From: Avena insularis
Taxonomy: Eukaryota > Streptophyta > Magnoliopsida > Poales > Poaceae
Reading direction: 5' to 3'
Assembly (NCBI GenBank): GCA_023614405.1
Contig: JAJUPC010000039.1
Span: forward strand, 1,178,001 to 1,242,000
Length of the DNA: 64,000 nucleotides
This document shows positions 46,701 to 58,700 of this stretch, piece by piece. A program made the position numbers and the translations under genes. Within the stretch, counting starts at the first letter, position 1; each line of letters opens with the position of its first letter. The notes below the pieces were generated by a model, which worked only from the letters and a program-made list of their open reading frames with translations, was not told the DNA's origin and searched no databases.

Positions 46701-49700
46701 ATTTTTAGCCATAGCTATGTGTGAGTACAAGTTACAGACACCACTGATGCAACAACAAAATTATTGTTTGTAAGCTATCTGTAAGATTCCTACAGACTGT
46801 CTAAAACTTTATAGACAACCTCACTCTATTTCCTCTCCACATCAGCAAAATCATCTACAACCTTCCATTGTAGACAGCTGACTCAGCACTATTGTACATG
46901 CCTTTATAACAGAAGAGCCTATCCTCGATGCGTATATGTTTTTTTTTTTTTAAATCCTCGATGCCTATATGTAGTTGTGCTGTCAGTTGGGCCAAACCCG
47001 CTGCTAGCGCGTGATGATGCCAGCCCAACTATAGGTTCGCAGGCGAGGATGTCCTGTAGGACGCGTTCAGCGCTGGTTACCAGTAAAATGCCTGAAGCGG
47101 GGATTCCGGGTGGGCCGGCCCATGTACTATCTCGATCGTTGCTTTTCCTTCTTTCCTTCCTCGATAGCTGGTTCACGTGCTGGTTGCATTTCATCTGATT
47201 AAAATTTGATTCAAATTCGAAAATGGTTTAGATTTTAATTTTTTTTCAAAAAATTAGGTTGTTCAAATTTTAAAATAGTTTAAACAATCGTTTAAATTCA
47301 AAAATTTGAGGATGTTCAAATTTTAAAAGAGTTTAAAAACTTGTTCAAATTCGAAAATTATTCCCATTTGACAATGTTCAAACTTAAAATTGTTCATATT
47401 TGAAAACTGCTCATATTTGGAACTGTTCATATATTATTTAAAAAATAAAGAAAAACAGAAAAAGAAAAAGAAGATGAACCAGAGAAAACCGACCGGAGTC
47501 AGTGTACTGGGCCGGCCCACGAAGGAATTCCAAGCGAGCATTGGCTCTCTAGGCGACACAACAGGCGTCCTTTAGGGATTAGGGGTCAAATCATAATCTA
47601 CCCTTCACGCGTTTGTAATCGTGTCAGCGTGTACCCTCTGATCTCCCATCACTGTTCTTGGGGCGGCCCACCGTGGTGGCTAGAGGAAGAAGAAGAGCAC
47701 GCGGAAGAACCTCGTTGGAGACAGGGATGACACGGCTGGACATATCGTCTCCGGTGAGGCGAGGCCTAGACCTCACCGGAGACGGGGACGACACGGCCAG
47801 CCGCGACATCACCGGCGGAGGTGAGGCCTACAACTTAGGGCTTGGCGTGCGAGGGTCTTAAGGGTTCGCTACATGGGGGGCCTAGAGGGATGTCAGGGAC
47901 GGTGGCGTCTTAGGGTTCCGGTGAGCCCTTACCAGAGACGGGGACAGTGTGGCTAGTCGTGGCGTTGCCAGCAGACGTGAGGCCTAGAACTTAGGGTGGT
48001 GGGTGCGGGGGGTCTTAGGGTGTCCGGGGCACTGCTCGTGAGGCTTAAAGGGAAGCCGGGGTGCGGGAGCTTCCAACGTTGGAGGCGGGGATCGGCAAAT
48101 AAGGTGCGGGCGCTGTGTTGGGCCCGATCCACCAGCTCCTCCTTCACGCGTAGTCATCCAGCAATGCCAAAATAGGCCATGGATGCACCGGAGCAACGGT
48201 AGGCCCAAACACGAAGCTGGATAGTGATGCCAACACATGAAGGAGAATGAGCCACGAATGCCCATCGTAGGGACGAGTCGCCCCTGCAAGCCAACGATGC
48301 CAGCTTCTAATTAATAGTGGAAAAGGGGGATCGCTATCTGCTTCCAAAATTGTAGGCGAGGACAACAGATCAATGGGTGCGTCGCGTGGGCCGCCAATAC
48401 TTGAAACTTACCCGATGGTTGACGAGATTATGAATCGACTCGGGACCAGGACACAGAGGGATGGAGACAGAAATTTGAGATATTGTCCTTGTATACAAAA
48501 AGATGGAGAGAGTTTATCTGAAACGTAGGACCTTTACCGTCCCTAGTCTTTTTTTTTGTTATGTCATTCCTCGTAAGAGCAAGTTCAATAGTAAACCGTT
48601 GCTGGCTACTACATAAGTTTATTTAAAGTATTATAGCCTGTTTACATAAGTTTATTGTATTTACTCTAAGTTGATACATTGTTGTGGCATAAATCTAATT
48701 AACCCAAACTGTTGAATAGGCACATCTTCCAACTGGAGAATTGGTCGCCGTGAAGCTGCTCTATCAGTTGCAAACGTTTAGTCAGAAAGAATTCATATAT
48801 GGAGACGATCAACTTATGAGGGCCAAACACAATAATATTGCGAGATTTTTTGGCTATTCCTACGCAAATGATTTTCAATTTATACAGTTTGATGGCCGTA
48901 CACTACGCGTTCAAGACGTAGAGAGGGTAGTCGCCTTCGAGTATGTACCCGGCGGAAGCCTTGCCAATTTTCTTTCAGGTGCGTTAGTGCTTTAGCACGT
49001 GTATATGTTGTCACAGTGGTCTTTGAACATTTACATCTTTATTAAAAGCAATCCCCTTCACTCCTGCAGATAAAAATCTTGGACTTCATTGGGGTATACG
49101 CTTCAAAATTATAAAGGGGATATGCGAGGGCTTGCAATACCTTCATGAAGCTGGCATTATGCACTTCGATCTAAAGCCCGATAATATATTGCTAAATGAT
49201 GAAAAGATACCGAAAATTACTGACTTTGGTTTATTAGAGAAACTCCGCGAAAAAGACAGGGTAGCCACAATGAATTCTTTAGGGTCACGGTAAGCTAATA
49301 GCTCCTTGAAATGCAGTTGTGTAACCATTGGTTTTTCTTTATTCTTACTTTGTCTGTATCATTTATGTTATCGTACAGCGAGTACTCGCCACCAGAATTC
49401 CTATATGGGAGAATTATGACAGAAGCGTATGACATATTTAGCTTGGGTGTCATAATTAAAAAGATCATGACCGGAAGGATGGACTACTTGAGCATTGCTG
49501 CCATGGACGGCCATGAGTGTGTTGATCATGTATGAATAAGCTGATCTTTGTATATATATGTCAGATTTAAAAATTACTGTAGGGTTAGTAAAATTCAAGT
49601 CATAATCTTCACCTGAAATTATTGCAATAGTGTGACTTTTCTCTTGGATCCGTGCTATACAAAAGATACTTTCTTAGGGAAAGGCAAAATATTGTGCGTC

Positions 49701-52700
49701 CGGTTTTGAAATTTGACCTTTCCCTATGAATACACACTCATACTCTATTTTTTGAAGGTTTACAAAAACTGGAGGAAATGGCTACAAGACATAAGGAAGT
49801 ATCCCTCGTTCGAAGCAGATTGCAAACAAGTGAGGACTTGTATCGAAATCGCAGTAGCATGCACAAAGAAAAAACCATATGAAAGGCCTCTGATGAATGA
49901 TATTGTTCATAAACTATATGAAGTACAAACCACAGGACATTACCCATCGTCGGAAATAGAATGGGTATGGACATTCTATATTTGGTGCCGAGTGCTCACT
50001 ATGGTACATATAATCCATAGTTACAAAAATGTTTTCAAGACCTCTCACTATAATTTCCCGGTAATAATCATAGGATAATTAAGTCCGGATTGGACACGAA
50101 TTGTATGTGAACTCTTTATTTTATATCCACATGTACCATAGTCATTCTCATGTTTTACTCTTCGACATAGTCATCGGTATGTGAATAATTAGAGAAGTTC
50201 ATATCCACCAATTTTTTACTTTAAATGTTTGTTTGCATCTAAAAAAGGGTATTCACGAAGCAAGGAAAATGTCATTCAAAAGGCTGGCAGACATGACGAG
50301 TAACTTCGATGAAAAACTTGGCCATGATGGCTTCGGTGCTGTTTATAAGGTACAACTAAGCATTTCCTCCTTTTGGATGCCCACGGGTGCAGATTCCTAA
50401 ATTCATTTCTACTACCTCGGTTCCCAAATATAAAATGTTTCGATATGCTAATCTAGCCTACGAAAACATCTTATATTTAGAAAAAAGATGTAATATATTA
50501 ATAAGGACATGAGCAGGGAAAGCTTGAAGATGGAATATCGATAGCTGTGAAGAGACTCGACCAGAGATCAAGAAAATCAGAGAAGCAGTTTGAGAGAGTT
50601 GTGAGTCTTATGAGACTCGAGCACAAAAATGTAGTACGACTGGCAGGCTACTGCTACGAGACAAGAAAAGTACCAGTTCCAGATGATAAGAATTCAGAAT
50701 TGTACGTATTGCAGGATGTGATAGAAAATTTATTCTGTTGCGAGTTTTTGCCAAATGGAAATCTGGACAGGATATTAAACGGTATGACAAGTCAAGCTAC
50801 TAGTTCTTATGTATTTTCTACTTATTTCTCATCTCTTACTTTCTTGGTGCAGACAAATATTCCGAATTTGATTGGCAAACACGTCATAGGATAATAGGTG
50901 GCATTTGTGAGGGGTTACACCACCTTCACGTGGAATGCGAAGATGCACCAATTATCCATGAGGGTATTAAACCTACCAATATTTTGCTCGATGAGGGCAT
51001 GGTCCCGAAGCTAGGGGATTTCTGCACTTCATTGGGTGTCACGCCAAGGTAACCTCCGGTTTGAGAAAATTGCGACTTGTCGATCTAGAATCCAGGATCG
51101 GCTGGTAACGCATTTAAGCCATTTAATCCCTTGTACTAGAAACATCTTAGGACTTCTTTAGATCACAAAATTTCAAAGCACATGAATAGAAAAAACATAA
51201 GAATTTTACAGGGTTGTATGTACAAAACAGAGGATTGCAAAATAGAGAAAACAACAGGATTAATCATTTGGATGAAACACAGGAAAAACACAGAAGAAAT
51301 GTCTCAATCCTACGCAAATGAGTATAAAAAATATATTATAGTGGATGCTGAAATTCCTATGGGACTGAAGTGTAGGAATGCAATCTATAGGAATTTTGGA
51401 GGTGTGATTCCTTTGATCCTTCCTTAGGGAAAATTCTATGGGTTGAATTCCTCCACACAAAAATTGAAAAACCTTCAATCAAAGAGACCATTAATTGCGT
51501 GAAAAATATTCATGTGTGCTTCCAAAAATTCATGAGATCTAGAAAAATATTTTGGAAAAAAAGAAAGGAAAGCAGGTTCAATATCGGACAGTTCTCGGAG
51601 GAAAACCGAGAACGTGCCACCGTTCCTTGGCCCATTCCATTTTTTGACCTGGCAAAACACATTTGTTTTTTTTCCAAACCATGCAGAAGAGCTGCATGTG
51701 TATTCAATAAGAAAGAATGTGATACAACGTCAAAGAAGGCATGATCAATACAAACGCCATATAGGCACGACTTGACGGATACATCAACCTTAAAGCCAAA
51801 GAACCACAAATATAAAATGACCCAACCTAGCCTAGAGATGGCATGTGAACAAAAAAATCCAAAGCTAGGTCTGAACCTAAATGATCGTCGAGGGCCACGA
51901 CTAAAGAGCGGACATAGCAAGGAGGAAGACCGCCATAAGCCTTGGACTGAACCATTTGCACGAGCATAGGCACTGATAACCCACAAGTATAGGGGATAGT
52001 GTGTAGCCTTTTCGATAAGTAAGAGTGTCGAACCCAACGAGGAGCTAAAGGTAGGATAAATATTCTCTCAAGTTCTATCAACCACTGATACAACTCTATG
52101 CATACTAAACGTTTGCATTATCTAGGAAATAAAACTAAAGCAACAATACGAGTAATAGAGATAGCTTTGCATGATAATAAATAACAAGAAAGTAAAGCTA
52201 GATGCTGTAGCAATAAAATACACTAAACTAACAGAACCATGCGTGTGGAATAGTGGTGGTAAATGTGGTGGCTTTGTTCAAGTTTAAATAGCGAATAAAT
52301 CAGGTTCATTATCTTCGATGCAGTTTTCTATGTGGGAGAGGCTAAATATACATGCGCTTCACTACGTGAAATTACATGTACTATATGATTGGATTGTTAG
52401 CAAACATCCGTAAGTACTAATCAATGCATTAAGGTTTCTCCAACCATAGCCTTAAGTTTAATGGTCCTCTTACTCCCATACGTGCAATGTTCCAGTTCGC
52501 GTCCTCAGGTTTCTGTCACTCCGGCAGAACTCTCCCTTCCTTTTACACATACTACAAACCCTATGATGTTTAATCCATGCGTGCACAAATATAATGGACA
52601 CCGAAGGACTGTACCATATCAACACACAACTCTAATGAACCAAAGACGTTCAACCATTCAATCTAATAACAAAGAAACTACACAAACATGACATAGATCA

Positions 52701-55700
52701 TAGGATTATAACTTATAGGATCAAAGACCATGTTTACATAGGATGGTACATATGTGTGTGGGAGGATGAACCACCGCATACTAGGAGGATTAGGTGATGG
52801 AGATGGCGGTGAAGATGGTGAAGAGGGCGGCAGCGGCACCAGCGACGGCGCGGAGGAATCCTTCCCCGCCGCCGATATCATGGGGGAGCACCGCCCCTTA
52901 GCCCCCTTCCTTCATGGCTTCTTGGGGCCCCTCCCCCATGGAGATACGATCCATGGGGGAGGCAAAAACGTGGCTTTGGTGGCTGCAAATTCGTGGGTGG
53001 AGATGCCCTGGGCGAATTAGGTTTCCTCCCTTTATATAGCTTCTCGGATTCCCGTCACCCCATCTTGGGCTGCAGTAAATCGGGCCTAAAAGGCCCATTC
53101 GGACTCGAAATCAGCTAAATTTTATGTCCAGAATGTTTGTCGTGAAATTTTCAACAACTTTGTAGTTGAAGAGTTTTCCGTTTGACACCGTATTCGACCC
53201 AAAACGTGACCATAGTCAAAAAGAGTTCTGAGACAGATTTCTGGAAAAATCCCAATTTGACTCCAACAAGGTTTCCACTTGTATTCTTGGTAATTCCTAC
53301 ACATCAAAGTGTAAAACAAGAACATTGTGCACTTTTGCAACTATTAGTAGGTTAGTCCAAATAAATCATAAACTTTATACGAAAAGGAGTGTCAAAAGCA
53401 TATTATTAGCATAAAACCATCAAAAATTATAGATACGTTATGGACGTATCAACATCCCCAAGCTTAGTTCCTGCTCGTCCTCGAGTAGGTAAACGATAAA
53501 AACAATATAATTTTTGATGTGACGTGCAGACAACACAATCTTGATCATCATTATTGTAAAAGCATTGATAGCTGGGATTGAGGTACTCTAAACATGAATT
53601 ATGTAGGATATAGTTCTAACAATAAGGCATACCAACTATGTTGTAACATGAAAAGGCACAAGCAAAAGATTTATAAATAACAATGCTTTGCAAGACGTTT
53701 GTTTGTTTCACATAAAGAAAGCATAATGAGAATGGTATTCAGCTTGTCCCTCATAGAGTAGCAAAACATAAATGCATAGGACACCTTCAAAGTTCATAAG
53801 GGTGACTAGATACAAATAGTTTAAGAACAAGCAATATCAAAGTTATGCATCAATCAACAAGTCTTGAGACAATGCATATTAAACTAAGAATGACCACTAT
53901 GCTCTCTTAATAGGTTCATAAAGATAAAAGATGGAGACTCAACATAAAAATAAAAGAAAGTCCTTATTAGAAGGAAGCAGGGATTCGAGTCTCATAAAGA
54001 GTTTCTTAAAATTATGGTATTTATTAGCTTTCAGCTCTCATTGCCCCTATCATAAGCATCTTTAGGTGATTAAGGTTAAAGTGGCACAACTAAGAGGATA
54101 TGCTTGACAAGTTATAAGTTGAAATCTCATGCCCCTTACTTACGAGTACCGAACCTCATGCTACTCAACTTCAGTCACAAGTAAGCTCTTGTCATTGTAA
54201 GTACATATGTATCATAGAGAACCGCCAACCGGGTACTCCTTGCACATGATACAAGAGCTATCCCATAATCAAAATGACAAGGCAAGCAGACAATGAGCAT
54301 CTCAGCGATCTTTTTATTTGCTATTTGCATAGGTTTTTATTAAGGATGCTTCATAGAGTGCTCATTATGGTTATGCTGCAAGTTTCCATCATGATTAGGC
54401 ATGGCTTAGGCTAGCGGCTCAGGCGTTTCTCTAACACACATACACACTCCATGATCTTACAAGTTCCCCTTTTATTTCACACCATCGGGATCCATAAGCA
54501 AAAGAATCATGATATCAACGGAATATAAGTGCAATGTTGAAAGCGTTCCCCATGATACATGGTTATGCTAACTTCAACTTATAAAGCGCAAGCATATACG
54601 CAACAAATATGGACACAATGGTTCAAGTTTATTAAGTGCAAGAAAATTAAAGTGTGGCATCAAGTTCATGAGAGCTTTAATCACTAATTTTCACATAACA
54701 AGTTTAATTCGGAAGGTAGATAAAAGCATGAATATACTTGGAATAACAAATGCTAATAGGTAGGTATGGTGGACTCTTTGGGATAACTTGGTTTTATTTG
54801 GAGTTGGATGCATGAGTGGAACTCATACTTGGTTATGGAGACTAGCAAAAGACTGGTAGCGACCAACTAAAAGAGCAATAATGGCCATAATCATGCAAAG
54901 CGACAAAACATCATTAATTAAAGCATAAAGTGATATTACAAGTCGAAAACTAAAGGATCATAAAGGCTATGATGACTTGGGATAGTCATAACATGGTGTG
55001 AGCATGCGCCAAGTCAACCCAAATAAAGCATCAAAGGAGAATACCACAATACTATGCTTTAATATGCTAAAACAACGCATGATTCTTTCAAGGCACATTA
55101 AGCAATCTCAATTGTTTATAACATGTCATGTTACAACAAAAATCACTAAGCATAAATCTAAAACAATATCAAGCATGACATGACAAAGCATAGGCCACCG
55201 TAAAAAACGAGCTCCTTTTACCACTTAAGCATGAACTTTTCCTACTCTTTTCCAATCCAAACCACACTTATTTTAAAACTAATGTATGAAAGAGGGGGTC
55301 CAACCAATTTATTCAAGCAAACTAAGAAAACCAAGTAAACGAAAATGAAAAAAAAGACGCTCCAAAAACAACACAACTGTGCATGACACAATAAAAATGA
55401 AGTGTTTGGAAGAAACCTGAGATATTTATTGATGAAGAAGGGGATGCCCAAGGCATCCCCAAGCTTTGACGCTTGTACTTCTTGGATATTTCTTGGGGTG
55501 ACAAACGTGGCATCCCCAGGCTTGAGCTTTAGTCCATTCTTCATCTCATTACATCACTCTTTCCATACACCTGAAATTTTTCCTTCATACAAAACTTCAC
55601 ACAATGTTTATTAACAACATTAGTGCACTTAAGATAATAAATCTTTGGGTTCAATTCCAACACCAATAAAACTTCCATTAAAACACAAGCTACTATAGCA

Positions 55701-58700
55701 CTTCCCTCAAAAATCTCAATTCCCCAAAAAGAACCCAAAAAGGAATCAACAAGAAGCGAATGCAAATAATGGCAGAAATCTGTCAAAACAGACTAGCAGG
55801 TAAAGACCAATTTTTTCGAAGACCTTCTGTTGCTCAAATCAACAAGTATTGAACTAACTAAAGTTAGATAACAACCTGGGGCAGAAGCACAAAAATTAAC
55901 AGCTCAAACCGACATATAGAGATTTTACAAGAATTTTTACAGCGAAGCACAAAAATCTGTTTCAGGATAACAACTTTCCCAAGCATTACTGCTCTCTCAT
56001 TAGAGGTTATTCTTGGCACAAAAAGCAAATAAAAAGATAAGGAGCGGTTATTACAGAGGTAATAACTTTTAAGACTCATCTAAAACTTTTAGGTTATCTC
56101 CTAATAAGTACTTTTCTTTAACGCCTTTAAGTTAGGCATAGGAGCAAGATTCAAGTATTTTCGAATGAATAAGCATTAAGATCAATACCAGAAATATCTT
56201 TCTTATTTAAGGCTTCATGCATTCCTACAAGTTTTTAACTGAAAAGCTTCCATGAAATGATTTGTTTTGGTTTCATAGGCATGAACACAAGTGTTTAAGG
56301 TCGACCCCCACTTAACCATTACTCATCTTTCCAATCACTTTTCTTTTTGAAAACGTTTTTAGGTAACAAGTACTAATTCGCATTCCCTATCCATACTAAG
56401 ATAGAAAACAACTTAAAACTGAAAGTAAAACCTACTTAGAGATAAAGCAAACAAGTGCACACAAGAATATTCACCCACACGCTATTGCTCCCCGGCAACG
56501 GCGCCAGAAAAGGTCTTGATAACCCACAAGTATAGGGGATCGTGTGTAGCCTTTTCCATAAGTAAGAGTGTCGAACCCAACGAGGAGCTAAAGGTAGGAT
56601 AAATATTCTCTCAAGTTCTATCAACCACCGATACAACTCTATGCACACTAAACATTTGCATTATCTAGGAAATAAAACTAGAGCAACAATACGAGTAATA
56701 GAGATAGCTTTGCATGATAATAAATAATAAGAAAGTAAAGCTAGCTGCTGCAACAATAAAATACACTAAACTAATAGAACCATGAGTGTGCAATAGTGGT
56801 GGTAAATGTGGTGGCTTTGTCCAAGTTTAAATAGCTAATAGATCAGGTTTATTGTCTTCGATGCAGTTTTCTATGTGGGAGAGGCTAAATATACATGCGC
56901 TTCACTACTTGGAATTACATGTACTATATGATTGGCTCGTTAGCAAACATCCGTAAGTACTAATCAATGCATTAAGGTTTTCCTAACCATAGCCTTAAGT
57001 TTAATGGTCCTCTTACTCCCATACGTGCAATGTTCCGGTTTGTGTCCTCAGGTTTCTGTCACTCCGGCAGAACTCCCCCTTCCTTTTACACATAATACAC
57101 ACCCTATGATGTTTAATCCATGCGCGCACAAATATAATGGACACCAAAGGACTGTACCATATCAACATACAACTCTAATAAACCAAAGACGTTCAACCAT
57201 TCAATCTAAGAACAAAGAAACTACGCAAACATGACATAGATCATAGGATTATAACTTATAGCATCAAACATCATGTTTACATAGGATGGTACAGAGGTGT
57301 GTGGGAGGATGAACCACTGCATACTAGGAGGATTAGGTGATGGAGATGGCGGTGAAGATGGTGAAGAGGGCGGCGGCGGCGCGGAAGACTCCTTCCCCGC
57401 CGCCGGTATCATGGGGGAGCACCGCCCCTTAGCCCCCTTCGTTCATGGCTTCTTGGGACCCCTCCCTCATGGAGATATGATCCATGGGGGAGGAAAAAAC
57501 GTGGCTTTGGTGGCTGCAAATTTGTGGGTGGAGATGCCCTGGGCGAATTAGGGTTCCTCCCTTTATATAGCTTCTCGGATTCCCGTCACCCTATCTTGGG
57601 CTGCAGTAAATCGGGCCTAAAAGGCCCGTCCGGACTCGGAATCAGCTAAATTTTATGTCCAGAATGTTTGTCGTGAAATTTTCAACAACTTTGTAGTTTA
57701 AGAGTTTTCCGTTTGACTCCGTCTTCGACCCGAAACGTGACCATCGTCAAAAAGAGTTCTGAGACAGATTTCTGGAAAAATCCCAGTTTGACTCCAACAA
57801 GGTTTCAACTTGTATTCTTGGTAATTCCTACACATCAAAGTGTAAAACAAGAACATTGTGCACTTTTGCAACTATTAGTAGGTTAGTCCAAATAAATCAT
57901 AAACTTTATACAAAAAGGAGTGTCAAAAGCATATTATTACCATAAAACCATCAAAAATTATAGATACGTTATGGACGTATCAGGCACCACCTCGCCAAGC
58001 ACCAAGCCACACTCCTGACACCACCAATCATTCCTCCACCCAAGCCGTAGAAGCGGAGCCATGTGATGGACATGCACAAACCGGGGGAGTAACGTGAGCA
58101 AGTCACCGATGAATAACCACGACCAACCATGATCAAAACCCCTCGACGATCAAAGAATAGCTGACAAGAGGCGGAAGCAACATCTTCGATGGAACCACTG
58201 CCACAAGATGACCAAGCAATAGGGGATTCACGACCAAGGAACAAAAATGGCTACCTCATATGGACAATCTGCAACCATTTAGAATGACCGCAGCGGTGTA
58301 GCCACCATCCGCCTTATGAGCAATGCCTAGGGCACTATGGTGGCGATGGATCTGGAGCCAGCGGTGGTTGGGGTATCGAGGAATATGACCACGAGTTTTT
58401 GCCCTCCCGCGTTGCCCTCGTGTGGCGAACGGGAGGAAACCCTAAATCTCCCGCTGCCAGTGCCCTCCTCTCCTCTCCCATCATCGCTGCCGCTAGACGG
58501 CGTGGCCAAGCGAAGCCTGGTCAGTGCCGTTGGCGGCGAAGTTTCTTCGCCCTATTGCGCGGTAGGGTGGACGAGGGGAACCTCCTCCGGGCCAGGGCAT
58601 GGTGCAGTCGACGGGTGCCACGCGTGATGGTTTGGCCGGAGGCGAAGTAGTTATGCGCACTAGTGTGGTTGGTAGCATCGGCTATTCTGGATGACGAGGG

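Larger units (their letters stand above)
44258..49964 (+). other. Kinase domain 1 (exons 2-6), non-RD
   Basis: The ATP loop is [10 protein letters not shown] (residues 49-58), with the lysine of VAVK at 70. The catalytic loop reads [11 protein letters not shown], so Asp178 and Asn183 are kept but the usual Arg before Asp is Phe: a non-RD kinase, a type common in plant immune receptors. DFG is intact at 196-198, and the APE motif is PPE. By alignment of [11 protein letters not shown] with the family pattern KEFxxEVxxLM, the helix-C Glu appears to be Gly86, so activity may be weak. The type resembles cytoplasmic kinases of the cysteine-rich receptor-kinase group. The end is marked by [17 protein letters not shown]. 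Confidence 0.85.
51974..57982 (-). mobile_element. Gypsy-type LTR element C (no gag, no pol), in intron 9
   Basis: A complete 6.0-kb element inside the kinase gene, antisense to it. The perfect duplication is GGCAC (51969-51973 and 57983-57987), with LTRs of 1,478 and 1,466 bp. The inside has only a 350-bp leader, the post-stop hairpin and the 3' module shared with B. The gag and the YYERGK module are absent, so it keeps only the probable cis-acting parts. Confidence 0.92.

Noticed and set aside
49758..50349. Two separate kinase genes instead of one
   Set aside because: Exon 6 has no stop and a good donor; exon 7 continues in phase 0 and has no own start ATG before the kinase. A fusion fits better, though only cDNA can prove it.
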